Assembly: GCF_021474425.1 (NCBI RefSeq)
Contig: NZ_JAKEIP010000028.1
Span: 1-57,950 of the forward strand
DNA length: 57,950 bases
Source: Streptomyces muensis
Lineage (GTDB): Bacteria > Actinomycetota > Actinomycetes > Streptomycetales > Streptomycetaceae
Direction of reading: 5' to 3'
Part shown: positions 10,855 to 18,137 of the stretch, in pieces
Layout of the letters: the number at the start of each line of letters is the position of its first letter
Numbering within the stretch: the stretch's first letter is position 1
Notes under the pieces: generated by a model
Seen by the model: only the letters and a program-made list of their open reading frames with translations
Told to the model about the DNA's origin: nothing
The model's database searches: none
Translations under genes and position numbers: made by a program

Positions 10855-13101
10855 GTGAGGGCAGCGCGACGGCCGGCGCGGGCGCGGCTGCGGGACCGTT
10901 TCGCGGCGTCCGACCCCGGGCTGCTGCGGCTGACCGCAGGGCTGCGCACGGCGGGGGCCATCGCCCTCGCGGTCGCCGCGCTCGCCCTGCTGGGCACCGA
11001 TGTGCCGCACCTGGTCGCGGGGGCGCTGGCGGCGATGGTGGCCACCTTCGCGATCCGGGAGAAGCAGCGCGGGCAGCAGGCTGTCACGCTCGCGCTGGGC
11101 CTTCCGGTGGCGCTGGCGTCCATGACGCTGGCGGCGGCTCTGCACAGCAACCTCGTGGCCGGGGACGTGTGCTTTGTCCTGCTCATCTTCTGTGCCGTCT
11201 ACGGCCGCAGGTTCGGCGACCGCGGCACCGCGCTCGGCCTGATCGGCTTCCAGATCTACTTCGTGTCCCTGTTCGTCGGCGCCACGGTCTCCGGCCTGCC
11301 CGAGCTGTACGGTGCGGTCGCGCTGGCCTTCGGGTGCAGCGCGCTGGTGCGGTTCGCCCTCGTCCCCGAGACACCGACGGGCGTGCTGGAGCGGCTGCGC
11401 GAGGCCTTCCGCGCCCGGCTGGCCCAGCTGCTGTCCGCGCAAGTCGAACTGCTCGGCGCCGGCCCGCAGGACGCGGACCGGGCTCTTGAGCGGGTGCGCG
11501 AGGGCACGGCGCGGCTGCATGAGACGGCCCTGCTGATCCAGGGCCGGCTGGCGGAGGGGACGACGGACGAGGCGGTGGCGCGGCTCGTGCAGCGGCGGAT
11601 CGCGGACGCCGAGATCGCGGCCGAGCGCCTGGGTCTGTCGCTGCTCGCGGCGCGCGGCGCCGAGCGGGCGGACACCCTGGCCCTGCATCTGCCGGGCGCG
11701 CCGATCCCCTCGGGCGGCCGGCAGCCGGTCCGCGAGGAGGCGACCGTCACGCTGCGCCGTGACCTTGAGGCCCTGCGCCTGCTCGTGCTGCACCCGGTCG
11801 GCGAGACCTCGGGAACCGCGCTGTCCCACGTCCGCAACCGTCTCCTCGGCTACCGCGACGAGGAGAACCTGCCCGACGCCTCCCCCGCCGTGCAGGACGC
11901 CTTCCGGGCCGTCGGCGAGGCCGCCCGCGCGGTCCTCGGGCTGCGGATCGCCCTCGGCGGACCCCAGGACGAGTCCGACGACAGCCCGGCCACGGCGCGC
12001 TCGCGCGAGGAGCTGGACGCGGAGGACGCGGTGCTCGACGCCGGCGAGGAGGCACTCTCGGAGGAGCCCGCGGGGCTGCGCCGGCCCACCACGCGTGCCG
12101 CCGTGCAGGTGGCCGTCGGGTCGACGCTGGCGATGGTCGGCGGCGAGCTGCTGTCCAGCGACCGCTGGTACTGGGCGGTGCTGACCTGCTGGATCGTGTT
12201 CCTGAACACCGCGTCCACGGGCGAGATCCTGGTCAAGGGCTACCGCCGGCTGCTCGGCACCGTGCTCGGCGTCCTGGCCGGCATCGTGCTGGCGGGCGCG
12301 GTCGGGCAGCACACCTGGACGGCGTTCGCGCTGGTGCTGCTGTTCGTGTTCGCGATGTTCTACTCGGCCCCGCTGTCCTACACGCTGTCCTCCTTCTTCG
12401 TCACCGCCGCCCTCGGGCTGCTCTACACCCTGTTGCACACCTACAGCCTCTCGGTGCTGGTGCTGCGCATCCAGGAGACGGCGCTCGGCGCGGCCTGCGG
12501 GGTGATCGCGGCGGCGCTGGTGCTGCCGGTGCAGACGGACCGCCGTACGAACGAGCTGCTCGCCACCGTGCTGGAACGGCTCGGCGAGGTCACCCGCAGC
12601 GCCGTGGAGCAGCTCAGCGGCGGGCCGCCCGTCGAGCTGCTCGACCAGGCGCGGGACCTGGACCAGGCGCTGGCCGACCTGCGGGCCGCGACCAAGCCGC
12701 TCACGCATCCGGTGACGCCGCTGCGGGCCCGGCGGGAGACCGCACGCCATGTCGTCGCGCTGCTGGAGACGTGCGCGTACCACGCGCGTTCCCTGGCCGC
12801 GACCGCCGAGCTGCTGCCCACCCATCCCTCGATCGCGGCGGATCCCCGGCTGCGCCGGGCCGCGGGGCGTATCGCGCACAACATCGAGGCGATCACCGAG
12901 CACGTCACCGACGAGCACGCCACGGCCGGCATCGAGACCGGCCCGAGCATCGCCTCGCTGTTGGGCCGGGCCGGCCCCGGCGCACCGCGCTACGGCCGGG
13001 TCACCGACCGCGTCCTGCGGCATCTGCAACGCCTCGACGAGGGCGTGGCCGGCCTGGCCCGCCCCCTGGGTGTGCCCGTGAGAACCTCGGACGGCACGTG
13101 A
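10855..13101 (+). CDS. FUSC-family integral membrane protein (aromatic acid exporter-like)
   Basis: 748 aa from GTG 10855. Two membrane blocks: residues about 35-165 (AIALAVAALALL, LIFCAVYGRRFG, FVSLFVGATVSG) and about 425-560 (YWAVLTCWIVFLN, LGTVLGVLAGIVLAGAV, ALVLLFVFAMFYSA), each followed by a long helical cytoplasmic region. This two-block plan is that of fusaric-acid-resistance/YccS-type proteins, several of which export aromatic carboxylic acids; a substrate cannot be assigned. The linker between blocks is rich in Glu and Asp. It lies 69 nt after the NADH dehydrogenase, with a purine-rich stretch before the start. Confidence 0.8.
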   Translation: MRAARRPARARLRDRFAASDPGLLRLTAGLRTAGAIALAVAALALLGTDVPHLVAGALAAMVATFAIREKQRGQQAVTLALGLPVALASMTLAAALHSNLVAGDVCFVLLIFCAVYGRRFGDRGTALGLIGFQIYFVSLFVGATVSGLPELYGAVALAFGCSALVRFALVPETPTGVLERLREAFRARLAQLLSAQVELLGAGPQDADRALERVREGTARLHETALLIQGRLAEGTTDEAVARLVQRRIADAEIAAERLGLSLLAARGAERADTLALHLPGAPIPSGGRQPVREEATVTLRRDLEALRLLVLHPVGETSGTALSHVRNRLLGYRDEENLPDASPAVQDAFRAVGEAARAVLGLRIALGGPQDESDDSPATARSREELDAEDAVLDAGEEALSEEPAGLRRPTTRAAVQVAVGSTLAMVGGELLSSDRWYWAVLTCWIVFLNTASTGEILVKGYRRLLGTVLGVLAGIVLAGAVGQHTWTAFALVLLFVFAMFYSAPLSYTLSSFFVTAALGLLYTLLHTYSLSVLVLRIQETALGAACGVIAAALVLPVQTDRRTNELLATVLERLGEVTRSAVEQLSGGPPVELLDQARDLDQALADLRAATKPLTHPVTPLRARRETARHVVALLETCAYHARSLAATAELLPTHPSIAADPRLRRAAGRIAHNIEAITEHVTDEHATAGIETGPSIASLLGRAGPGAPRYGRVTDRVLRHLQRLDEGVAGLARPLGVPVRTSDGT

Positions 13102-13153
13102 AGGCATCGGCGGGAAGACGGCTCATCGGGGCGATACCGGGTACGCGGAAGTC

Positions 13154-13375
13154 ATGACCGATGTCGTGGACTCAGACGAACTGCTGCGCCGCATGCAGCG
13201 CGCCAGGGCCTGTGCCCGGCAGGAGGAGCGGACGTGGCGGGCACGGAGCGAGCAGCTCAGGTCGACCGACCCCGACGCGGCCCGCGACGCCGCCGTACGG
13301 ACGGTGGCCTATGAAACCGTGATCACGGTCCTGGAGGAGATCCTGACCCCGGGAAGGCATCCGGATCGGCCTTGA
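13154..13375 (+). CDS. Small hypothetical protein
   Basis: 73 aa, charged and helical (LLRRMQRARACARQEERTW, then AAVRTVAYETVITVLEEIL). No signal peptide, no membrane segment, no motif I recognise. It starts 52 nt after the FUSC gene in the same direction. The regular hydrophobic spacing and acidic/basic balance look like a real coiled or helical protein. Function unknown. Confidence 0.6.
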   Translation: MTDVVDSDELLRRMQRARACARQEERTWRARSEQLRSTDPDAARDAAVRTVAYETVITVLEEILTPGRHPDRP

Positions 13376-13466
13376 AACATCGATCGGAGTGAAACCGGTC
13401 ACGTAACCCGGTCCTGATTACGCAGAATCCGCCGAGATGGTTTACGGTTCATACATACGTGGTCAC

Positions 13467-13543
13467 GGGGTAGACCGTATCCGTCCCCCGCGCACCACCA
13501 CCTACGGCCCTGGCTGGCCTCCCCCGTCCAGCCAGGGCTTTTT
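13467..13543 (+). ncRNA. Candidate small RNA with two C-rich loops (6C-like)
   Basis: A compact two-hairpin element in a 292-nt gap. Hairpin 1: CCGTA 13475-13479 pairs with TACGG 13503-13507 around a loop holding CCCCC. Hairpin 2 is the terminator at 13508-13543, whose loop also holds CCCCC. Two stem-loops with cytosine-rich loops, the second terminator-like, is the layout of the actinobacterial 6C RNA. The 5' end is uncertain because no clear promoter box was found. It could instead be a leader of the downstream gene with an attenuator. Confidence 0.42.
13508..13543 (+). terminator. Strong intrinsic terminator
   Basis: Perfect 10-bp stem CCCTGGCTGG (13508-13517) with CCAGCCAGGG (13528-13537), a 10-nt loop, then CTTTTT. 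It is one of few U-tract terminators in this GC-rich window. It lies 125 nt before the next gene start, so it ends a transcript that begins in the gap or upstream. Confidence 0.85.
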
Positions 13544-13667
13544 AATGCCCTCACACGCTCTCGGTTTGCGAAACCCTCCGCCGCCGAGGTGCTCACGGCG
13601 GCGGTTGCGGCTGAAATGGACGCAGGGAAGCACCGGTACCTCAGTCGTCGGCGAGGAGCCCCGTGTC

Positions 13668-14123
13668 ATGACCAAAGCGATCAAGCTGCTGACCGCCCTT
13701 CCGTCCCCGCAGCGCCAGCGTCTGATGACGCTCGCACGGGAGGTCTCCTTCCCCGAGGACACCCGGATCTTCGAGGCGGGGGGCACGGCCGACCGCTTCT
13801 GGGTCATCCGCTCGGGCGCCGTCTCCCTCGACCAGCGCGTGACGTCGATCCAGCGGGTGACCGTCGCCAGCCTCGGCTCCGGCGATCTGCTCGGCTGGTC
13901 GTGGCTTTTCCCGCCGTACCAGTGGGACTTCGGCGCGGAGGCCTTCAGCCCGGTGCGCGCCTACGAGTTCGACGCGGCGGCGGTGCTCCGGCTGTGCGAG
14001 GAGGATCCGGGTCTCGGGATGTCCCTGGTCCGGCATGTCGCCGAAATCCTCGCGCACCGGCTGGAGTTGACGCGCGGCAGGCTGATGGAACAGTACGGCC
14101 ACCACCGGCGCAGCGCGCTCTGA
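13668..14123 (+). CDS. Single-domain cyclic nucleotide-binding (CNB) protein
   Basis: 151 aa. The whole protein is one CNB domain of the CRP/FNR fold: VSFPEDTRIFEAGGTADRFWVIRSGAVSLDQR at the front, GSGDLLGWSWLFPPYQW around the phosphate-binding-cassette position, and a closing helix (FDAAAVLRLCEEDPGLGMSLVRHVAEIL). The usual RxA ligand motif is not evident, so the ligand is unknown. There is no helix-turn-helix, so it is not a transcription factor; it may act by protein contact. ATG 13668 follows GAGGAG at 13653-13658. It ends 3 nt from the convergent MFS gene. Confidence 0.8.
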   Translation: MTKAIKLLTALPSPQRQRLMTLAREVSFPEDTRIFEAGGTADRFWVIRSGAVSLDQRVTSIQRVTVASLGSGDLLGWSWLFPPYQWDFGAEAFSPVRAYEFDAAAVLRLCEEDPGLGMSLVRHVAEILAHRLELTRGRLMEQYGHHRRSAL

Positions 14124-14126
14124 GCC

Positions 14127-15443
14127 TCAGACGCGATAGCGACGCAACGCCGGCACCAGCAGTGCCAGGCCGACCATGAGGGCGATGACCAACAGCCCGC
14201 CTCCCACGGTCGCCGTACGCGCCCCGAAGGCCGACCCCGCTGTGCCGTGCAGCACGTCGGCCAGGCGCGGTCCGCCTGCCACGACCACCGTGAAGACGCC
14301 CTGCATCCGGCCGCGCATCTCGTCGCTGGCGGCGGACAGCAGGATCGCCCCGCGGAAGACCATCGAGACCATGTCCGCGACCCCGGCGAGAGCCAGGAAC
14401 GCGACGGCGAGCCACAGGCTGTCGCTCAGTCCGAAGCCGGTGATGGCGGCGCCCCAGGCGACGACCGCGCCGATCACCATCCACCCGTGTCTGCGGGCCC
14501 GGGAGAACGTGCCGGAGAACAGCCCGCCGGCCACCGCGCCGATCGGGATCGCCGCGAACAGCAGGCCGAGGGCGAGCCCTTCGCCGTACGAGCCGTAGGT
14601 CTCGCCGGCGAGTTGCGGGAACAGGGCGCGGGGCATGCCGAAGACCATCGCGATGATGTCGGCCAGGAAGGACAGCAGCAGCACCTTGTGCAGGGCGATG
14701 TAGCGGAATCCGTCCGCGATCTCCCGTACGCCCGCACGGCGTTTGACGGTGGCCCCCGTGGCCGCGAGGGGCGGCAGCGCGGGCAGCCGTACGACCGCCC
14801 AGACCGTGACGCACAGGGCCAGCGCGTCGATGAGGTACAGCTCGGCCAGGCCGATCACGGGTATGAGCACACCGGCCAGCAGGGGACCGACCACCTGGCC
14901 GGTCTGCATGACCGTGGAGCCGAGGGCGTTCGCGGCGGTCAGCTCCTCGGCCGGCACCAGTCGGGCGATGGAGGCGTTGCGGGCCGGGGCGTTGAGCCCC
15001 CAGAACGCCTGCTGGACGGCGAGCAGCACCATCAGCACGGCCACCGACGCGAGGCCGGTGACGGCCTGGAGCCAGAACAGCACCGAGGTCACCGCGATAC
15101 CGCTGTTGGTGATCAGCAGCAGTTTGCGCCGGTCCATGCTGTCGGCGACGGCCCCGCCCCACAGCGCGAACACCACGAGCGGCAGCAGTCCGGCGAGGCT
15201 CGCGGCCCCCACCCACGCCGAGGAGTGCGTGATGTCGTAGATCTGCTTGGGCACCGCGACCGCGGTCAGCTGGCTGCCGACGGCGGTGACGATGGTCGAG
15301 GACCACAGCCGGCGGTAGGCAGGGCGGCGCAGCGGCCGGGTGTCCATGGCCCAGCGGCGCAGGCCGCGTCGCCGGGTGGGCACCGCGGAGGTGTCCTTCT
15401 CCGGTGGATCCTGTGGTTCGGCACTGCTCTCGCTGGTGTCCAC
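14127..15443 (-). CDS. MFS transporter (EntS/enterobactin-exporter-like)
   Basis: 438 aa, GTG start at 15443 with AGGAAG upstream. Twelve hydrophobic segments are apparent from about residue 50 to 435. The motif-A loop between helices 2 and 3 reads GGAVADSMDRRKLL, and NAPARNASIARLV after helix 4 is typical of the MFS_3 group of drug and siderophore exporters. The N-terminal 35 residues are acidic and probably cytosolic. Nearest neighbours give no clue to substrate. Role inferred: efflux of a small molecule. Confidence 0.85.
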   Translation of the reverse strand: MDTSESSAEPQDPPEKDTSAVPTRRRGLRRWAMDTRPLRRPAYRRLWSSTIVTAVGSQLTAVAVPKQIYDITHSSAWVGAASLAGLLPLVVFALWGGAVADSMDRRKLLLITNSGIAVTSVLFWLQAVTGLASVAVLMVLLAVQQAFWGLNAPARNASIARLVPAEELTAANALGSTVMQTGQVVGPLLAGVLIPVIGLAELYLIDALALCVTVWAVVRLPALPPLAATGATVKRRAGVREIADGFRYIALHKVLLLSFLADIIAMVFGMPRALFPQLAGETYGSYGEGLALGLLFAAIPIGAVAGGLFSGTFSRARRHGWMVIGAVVAWGAAITGFGLSDSLWLAVAFLALAGVADMVSMVFRGAILLSAASDEMRGRMQGVFTVVVAGGPRLADVLHGTAGSAFGARTATVGGGLLVIALMVGLALLVPALRRYRV

Positions 15444-15521
15444 GCGCTTCCTGGATGCTCGTTACATCTTTCCGGTCGGGGATCACTATCGCAGCACCGG
15501 CCGGGTGTTCGGATCCGCGTC

Positions 15522-16136
15522 TCAGCTTCCGGCGACGAGGCCGACACCGAGGGCGATCATCGTGGCGGCGACCAGCCCGTCCAGGATGCGCCAGGCCGTC
15601 GGCTTCGCGAGGTGGCGGCTCAGCAGCCGTGCGCCGAAGCCGAGCGCGGCGAACCAGCACAGGCTGGCCAGCGCGGCACCGAGGCCGAACGTCCAGCGCA
15701 GCGGCCCGCGGTCGGCGGCGACCGTGCCGAGCAGGAAGACGGTGTCGAGATAGACGTGCGGGTTCAGCCACGTCATCGCGAGGCAGGTCAGCACCGCCCG
15801 CCGCCGTGACCCCGTGGCGTCGCCTTCCGGCACCAGAGCACCGGCCGGCCGGAACACCCGACGGGCGGCCAGCACGCCGTAGCAGAGCAGGAACGCGCCG
15901 CCGATCCAGGCGACCGCCGTCAGCACCCCCGGCCACGCGACGACCACCGCGCCGACGCCGGCCACGCCCAGGGTGATGAGGAGGGCGTCGGACAGGGCGC
16001 AGATGCCGACGACGGCGAGGACCGCGTCACGGCGGATGCCCTGGCGCAGCACGAAGGCGTTCTGGGCGCCGATGGCGACGATCAGGGTGAGGCCGGTACC
16101 GAATCCGGCGGCAGCGGTGGTCAGGGCGTCGTTCAT
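15522..16136 (-). CDS. LysE/ArgO-family amino acid exporter
   Basis: 204 aa, about six membrane segments. Family hallmarks: FGTGLTLIVAIGAQNAFVLRQGI at 12-34 and WLNPHVYLDTVFLLG in the second half. Exports basic amino acids (Lys or Arg) in characterised members. It is divergent from a LysG/ArgP-type LysR regulator, the usual pairing, which senses the same amino acid and activates export. A TAGCGT box (16144-16149, minus strand) ends 7 nt before the ATG, so the mRNA is probably leaderless. Confidence 0.9.
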   Translation of the reverse strand: MNDALTTAAAGFGTGLTLIVAIGAQNAFVLRQGIRRDAVLAVVGICALSDALLITLGVAGVGAVVVAWPGVLTAVAWIGGAFLLCYGVLAARRVFRPAGALVPEGDATGSRRRAVLTCLAMTWLNPHVYLDTVFLLGTVAADRGPLRWTFGLGAALASLCWFAALGFGARLLSRHLAKPTAWRILDGLVAATMIALGVGLVAGS

Positions 16137-16143
16137 ACCGTCG

Positions 16144-16149
16144 ACGCTA
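16144..16149 (-). promoter_or_regulatory. Probable -10 box of the LysE-type exporter gene (leaderless)
   Basis: Minus-strand TAGCGT fits TANNNT and ends 7 nt before the start codon at 16136, with no ribosome site between. The palindrome at 16172-16199 then falls about 35-62 nt upstream of the predicted transcript start, the normal activator position for a LysR protein. Confidence 0.5.
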
Positions 16150-16171
16150 GGGACCCGACCGCCCCTCGTAC

Positions 16172-16199
16172 AGCTAAAGATTCTTACGTATCCTTAGCT
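16172..16199. promoter_or_regulatory. LysR-type operator between exporter and regulator
   Basis: Inverted repeat: AGCTAAAGA (16172-16180) and TCCTTAGCT (16191-16199), 8 of 9 positions complementary, 10-nt centre. It is AT-rich in a GC-rich region and contains T-N11-A spacings. It overlaps the expected -10 of the regulator gene (TATCCT 16189-16194) and is upstream of the exporter promoter, so one site could give autorepression and activation. Confidence 0.65.
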
Positions 16200-16202
16200 G
16201 TC

Positions 16203-17135
16203 GTGAAGGTACCGGCGAAGACCCCCTTGAGAACCGAGCTGACCGAGCTCCCCCTCGACCAGGTGCGGACGCTGCTGGCGGTGGTGGACGAGGGCACCTT
16301 CGACGCGGCCGCCGCAGCGTTGCATGTGACGCCGTCGGCGGTGAGCCAGCGGGTGAAGGCGCTGGAGCAGCGCACGGGGCGGGTGCTGCTGGTGCGGACG
16401 AAGCCGGTGCGGCCGACCGAGTCCGGCACGGTGATCGTCCGGTTCGCCCGCCAGCTGGCCCGGCTGGAGCGCGACGCGCGGACCGAGCTCGGCATGAACG
16501 ACGCCGGGGACACGACCCGGGTGTCGATCGCGGTCAACGCCGACTCCCTGGCGACCTGGTTCCTGACGGCACTCACCCGCGTACCGGACGAGTCCCGGCT
16601 CTGCTTCGAACTGCGACGCGAGGACGAGAGCCGTACGGCGACGTTGTTGCGGGAGGGGCTGGTGATGGCCGCCGTGACCTCATCGCCCGATCCGGTGGCG
16701 GGCTGTTCCGTGCGTTCCCTGGGCCGGATGCGCTATCTGGCCGCGGCGAGCCCGGAGTTCGCCGAGCGGCACCTCGGCGGACCGCTCGGCGACGCGCTGG
16801 CGCGGGCGCCGGTCATGACCTTCGACCGCAGCGACGACCTCCAGGACGCCTTCGTCCGCGCCCTCCGCCGGGGCCGCACCGGCGCGAGTCCCCTACGCCA
16901 CCACATCCCCACCTCGGAGGGCTTCCTCGCGGCCGTGACCGCCGGCCTCGGCTGGGGCATGATCCCCGAGGTCCAGGCGGAACCCCTACTCAAGACCGGC
17001 CGCCTCGTACAACTGGCCCCGCGACGCCCGGTCGACGTCCCGGTGTACTGGCAACAGTGGAAACTGGACTCCCCGGCCCTGGCGGCAGTGACGGAGGCGG
17101 TAACGGCAACAGCGGCGCAGGCCCTGCGAGCCTGA
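16203..17135 (+). CDS. LysR-family regulator (LysG/ArgP-like)
   Basis: 310 aa. N-terminal winged helix-turn-helix (about 18-75: LLAVVDEGTFDAAAAALHVTPSAVSQRVKALEQ) and a C-terminal effector domain. The sequence around the HTH and the neighbour identify the LysG/ArgP group, which binds lysine or arginine and activates the exporter gene. Start is uncertain: GTG 16203 lies 3 nt after the operator with no ribosome site, so the mRNA may be leaderless; a later start is possible but would come close to the HTH. Confidence 0.87.
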   Translation: MKVPAKTPLRTELTELPLDQVRTLLAVVDEGTFDAAAAALHVTPSAVSQRVKALEQRTGRVLLVRTKPVRPTESGTVIVRFARQLARLERDARTELGMNDAGDTTRVSIAVNADSLATWFLTALTRVPDESRLCFELRREDESRTATLLREGLVMAAVTSSPDPVAGCSVRSLGRMRYLAAASPEFAERHLGGPLGDALARAPVMTFDRSDDLQDAFVRALRRGRTGASPLRHHIPTSEGFLAAVTAGLGWGMIPEVQAEPLLKTGRLVQLAPRRPVDVPVYWQQWKLDSPALAAVTEAVTATAAQALRA

Positions 17136-17173
17136 GCTGGGCCGAGGGGACGTCTCAACCGACGGTGCTGCCA

Positions 17174-17222
17174 CCCCCCAAGGGGCGCGGGGAACTGCGC
17201 GACCAGCCACAACGGCGCCGCA
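17174..17222. repeat. Streptomyces-type dispersed intergenic repeat
   Basis: A run of C then AAGGGGCGCGGGGAACTGCG followed by CGACCAGCCACAACGG. Near-identical copies of this stretch occur many times in Streptomyces intergenic regions as I recall them. Only one copy is in this window. It lies between the convergent LysR and TetR genes and can fold partly (CCCC/GGGG arms). Confidence 0.55.
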
Positions 17223-17258
17223 CCCTCTGAACGACGTATCGCGGCACCCCCTGCGGAG

Positions 17259-17963
17259 CTACCCCGCGTCCAACTCCGCCGCAGCACTGTCCAACAACAT
17301 CTCCAACGCAGTCGGATACGCACTCTCCACCATCCGCGCCGCCAGCAACGGCGCCGCCTCGGCGATCCGCGGATAGTCGGCCCGAGGCAGCCGACCATAC
17401 GTAGACCGCCACACATCCTCGTCAGCGCGCAGCGAATCCGTCGGCAGGGCCAACGCCGCCGCGTCCAGCGCCGCGAAGGCCAGCGCCTGGTCGATGAAGG
17501 CGTGATAGATCCGCACAGTGTCCGCCAGCGCGAACCCGGCGGTGCGCAGCACGTCCAACACCGCCTCGTCGGCGGCGAGTTCGTTGGGCCGCCCGGTGAC
17601 CCGGCTGGTCGTCAGCGCGGCGGCCTGCGGATGGGCGACGTACGCGGCGTGGACGCGCAGTCCCACGGCGCGCAGGTCCGCCCGCCACTCCCCCGTCCGC
17701 TCCCAGCCGTCCAGCGCCTGGCCCATGAGGGCGTCGCCGATGGCGAGGGTCAGATCGTCCATGCCGCGGAAGTACCGGTACAGGGTGCTCGGGTCCGCAT
17801 CGAGGGCGAGGCCCAGGCGGCGGGCGGTGAGACCGGCGCTGCCGTGTTCGCGCAGCATGCGCAGCGCCGTCTCGACGATCAGCCGCTCCGACAGCACGGT
17901 GCCGCTCTTCGTGGGACGGCGACGGCGCCGCTTCTCCTCCGGCACGACCGGTTTCGGCACCAT
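17259..17963 (-). CDS. TetR/AcrR-family repressor
   Basis: 234 aa. Basic N-terminal tail (KRRRRRPTKSG), then the TetR helix-turn-helix at about 45-66 (LTARRLGLALDADPSTLYRYFRG). The C-terminal ligand domain is Ala-rich and helical; IYHAFIDQALAFAALD resembles TetR_C domains of tetracycline-type repressors. ATG 17961-17963 has GGGGAGAGGA upstream. It is divergent from the saccharopine-dehydrogenase-like gene; a CAACGCC/GGCGTTG inverted repeat lies between. Ligand unknown. Confidence 0.88.
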   Translation of the reverse strand: MVPKPVVPEEKRRRRRPTKSGTVLSERLIVETALRMLREHGSAGLTARRLGLALDADPSTLYRYFRGMDDLTLAIGDALMGQALDGWERTGEWRADLRAVGLRVHAAYVAHPQAAALTTSRVTGRPNELAADEAVLDVLRTAGFALADTVRIYHAFIDQALAFAALDAAALALPTDSLRADEDVWRSTYGRLPRADYPRIAEAAPLLAARMVESAYPTALEMLLDSAAAELDAG

Positions 17964-17999
17964 GACCTGCGTCCTCTCCCCGTCCTTGGCGGCTTATGC

Positions 18000-18034
18000 C
18001 AACGCCATTGACCTTACGTGAACGGACGGCGTTG
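18000..18034. promoter_or_regulatory. Inverted repeat in the tetR promoter region
   Basis: CAACGCC (18000-18006) and GGCGTTG (18028-18034), perfect 7-bp arms, 21 nt apart, starting 37 nt upstream of the TetR start. It may be the operator for autorepression and for the divergent gene. The spacing is wider than a usual single TetR site. Confidence 0.35.
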
Positions 18035-18060
18035 TATCTCGGGCGGGGCCCCACCACGTC

Positions 18061-18124
18061 GTAGACCTTCAAGCCTGTGGACCTTCAAGCCTGTGGACCT
18101 TCAGGTCTGCGGACTTTCGAGCCG
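18061..18124. repeat. Four tandem 16-bp repeats
   Basis: Units begin at 18061, 18077, 18093 and 18109; consensus GTGGACCTTCAAGCCT. Unit 1 and 2 differ by one base, unit 3 by three, and unit 4 by several, so the array decays toward the gene. It ends 13 nt before the ATG at 18138 and overlaps its ribosome site region. Confidence 0.85.
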
Positions 18125-18137
18125 AGGGAGTCTTGTC

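Noticed and set aside
9361..13107. 1248-codon minus-strand frame
   Set aside because: Shadow of the NADH dehydrogenase and FUSC genes; low-complexity RGQ-rich translation.
12771..13157. 128-codon plus-strand frame at the end of the FUSC gene
   Set aside because: Arg-rich out-of-frame shadow; the FUSC frame is continuous.
13440..13473. Promoter for the candidate small RNA (GGTTT and GGGGTAG boxes)
   Set aside because: Spacing (over 20 nt) does not fit the SigB-type or housekeeping consensus.
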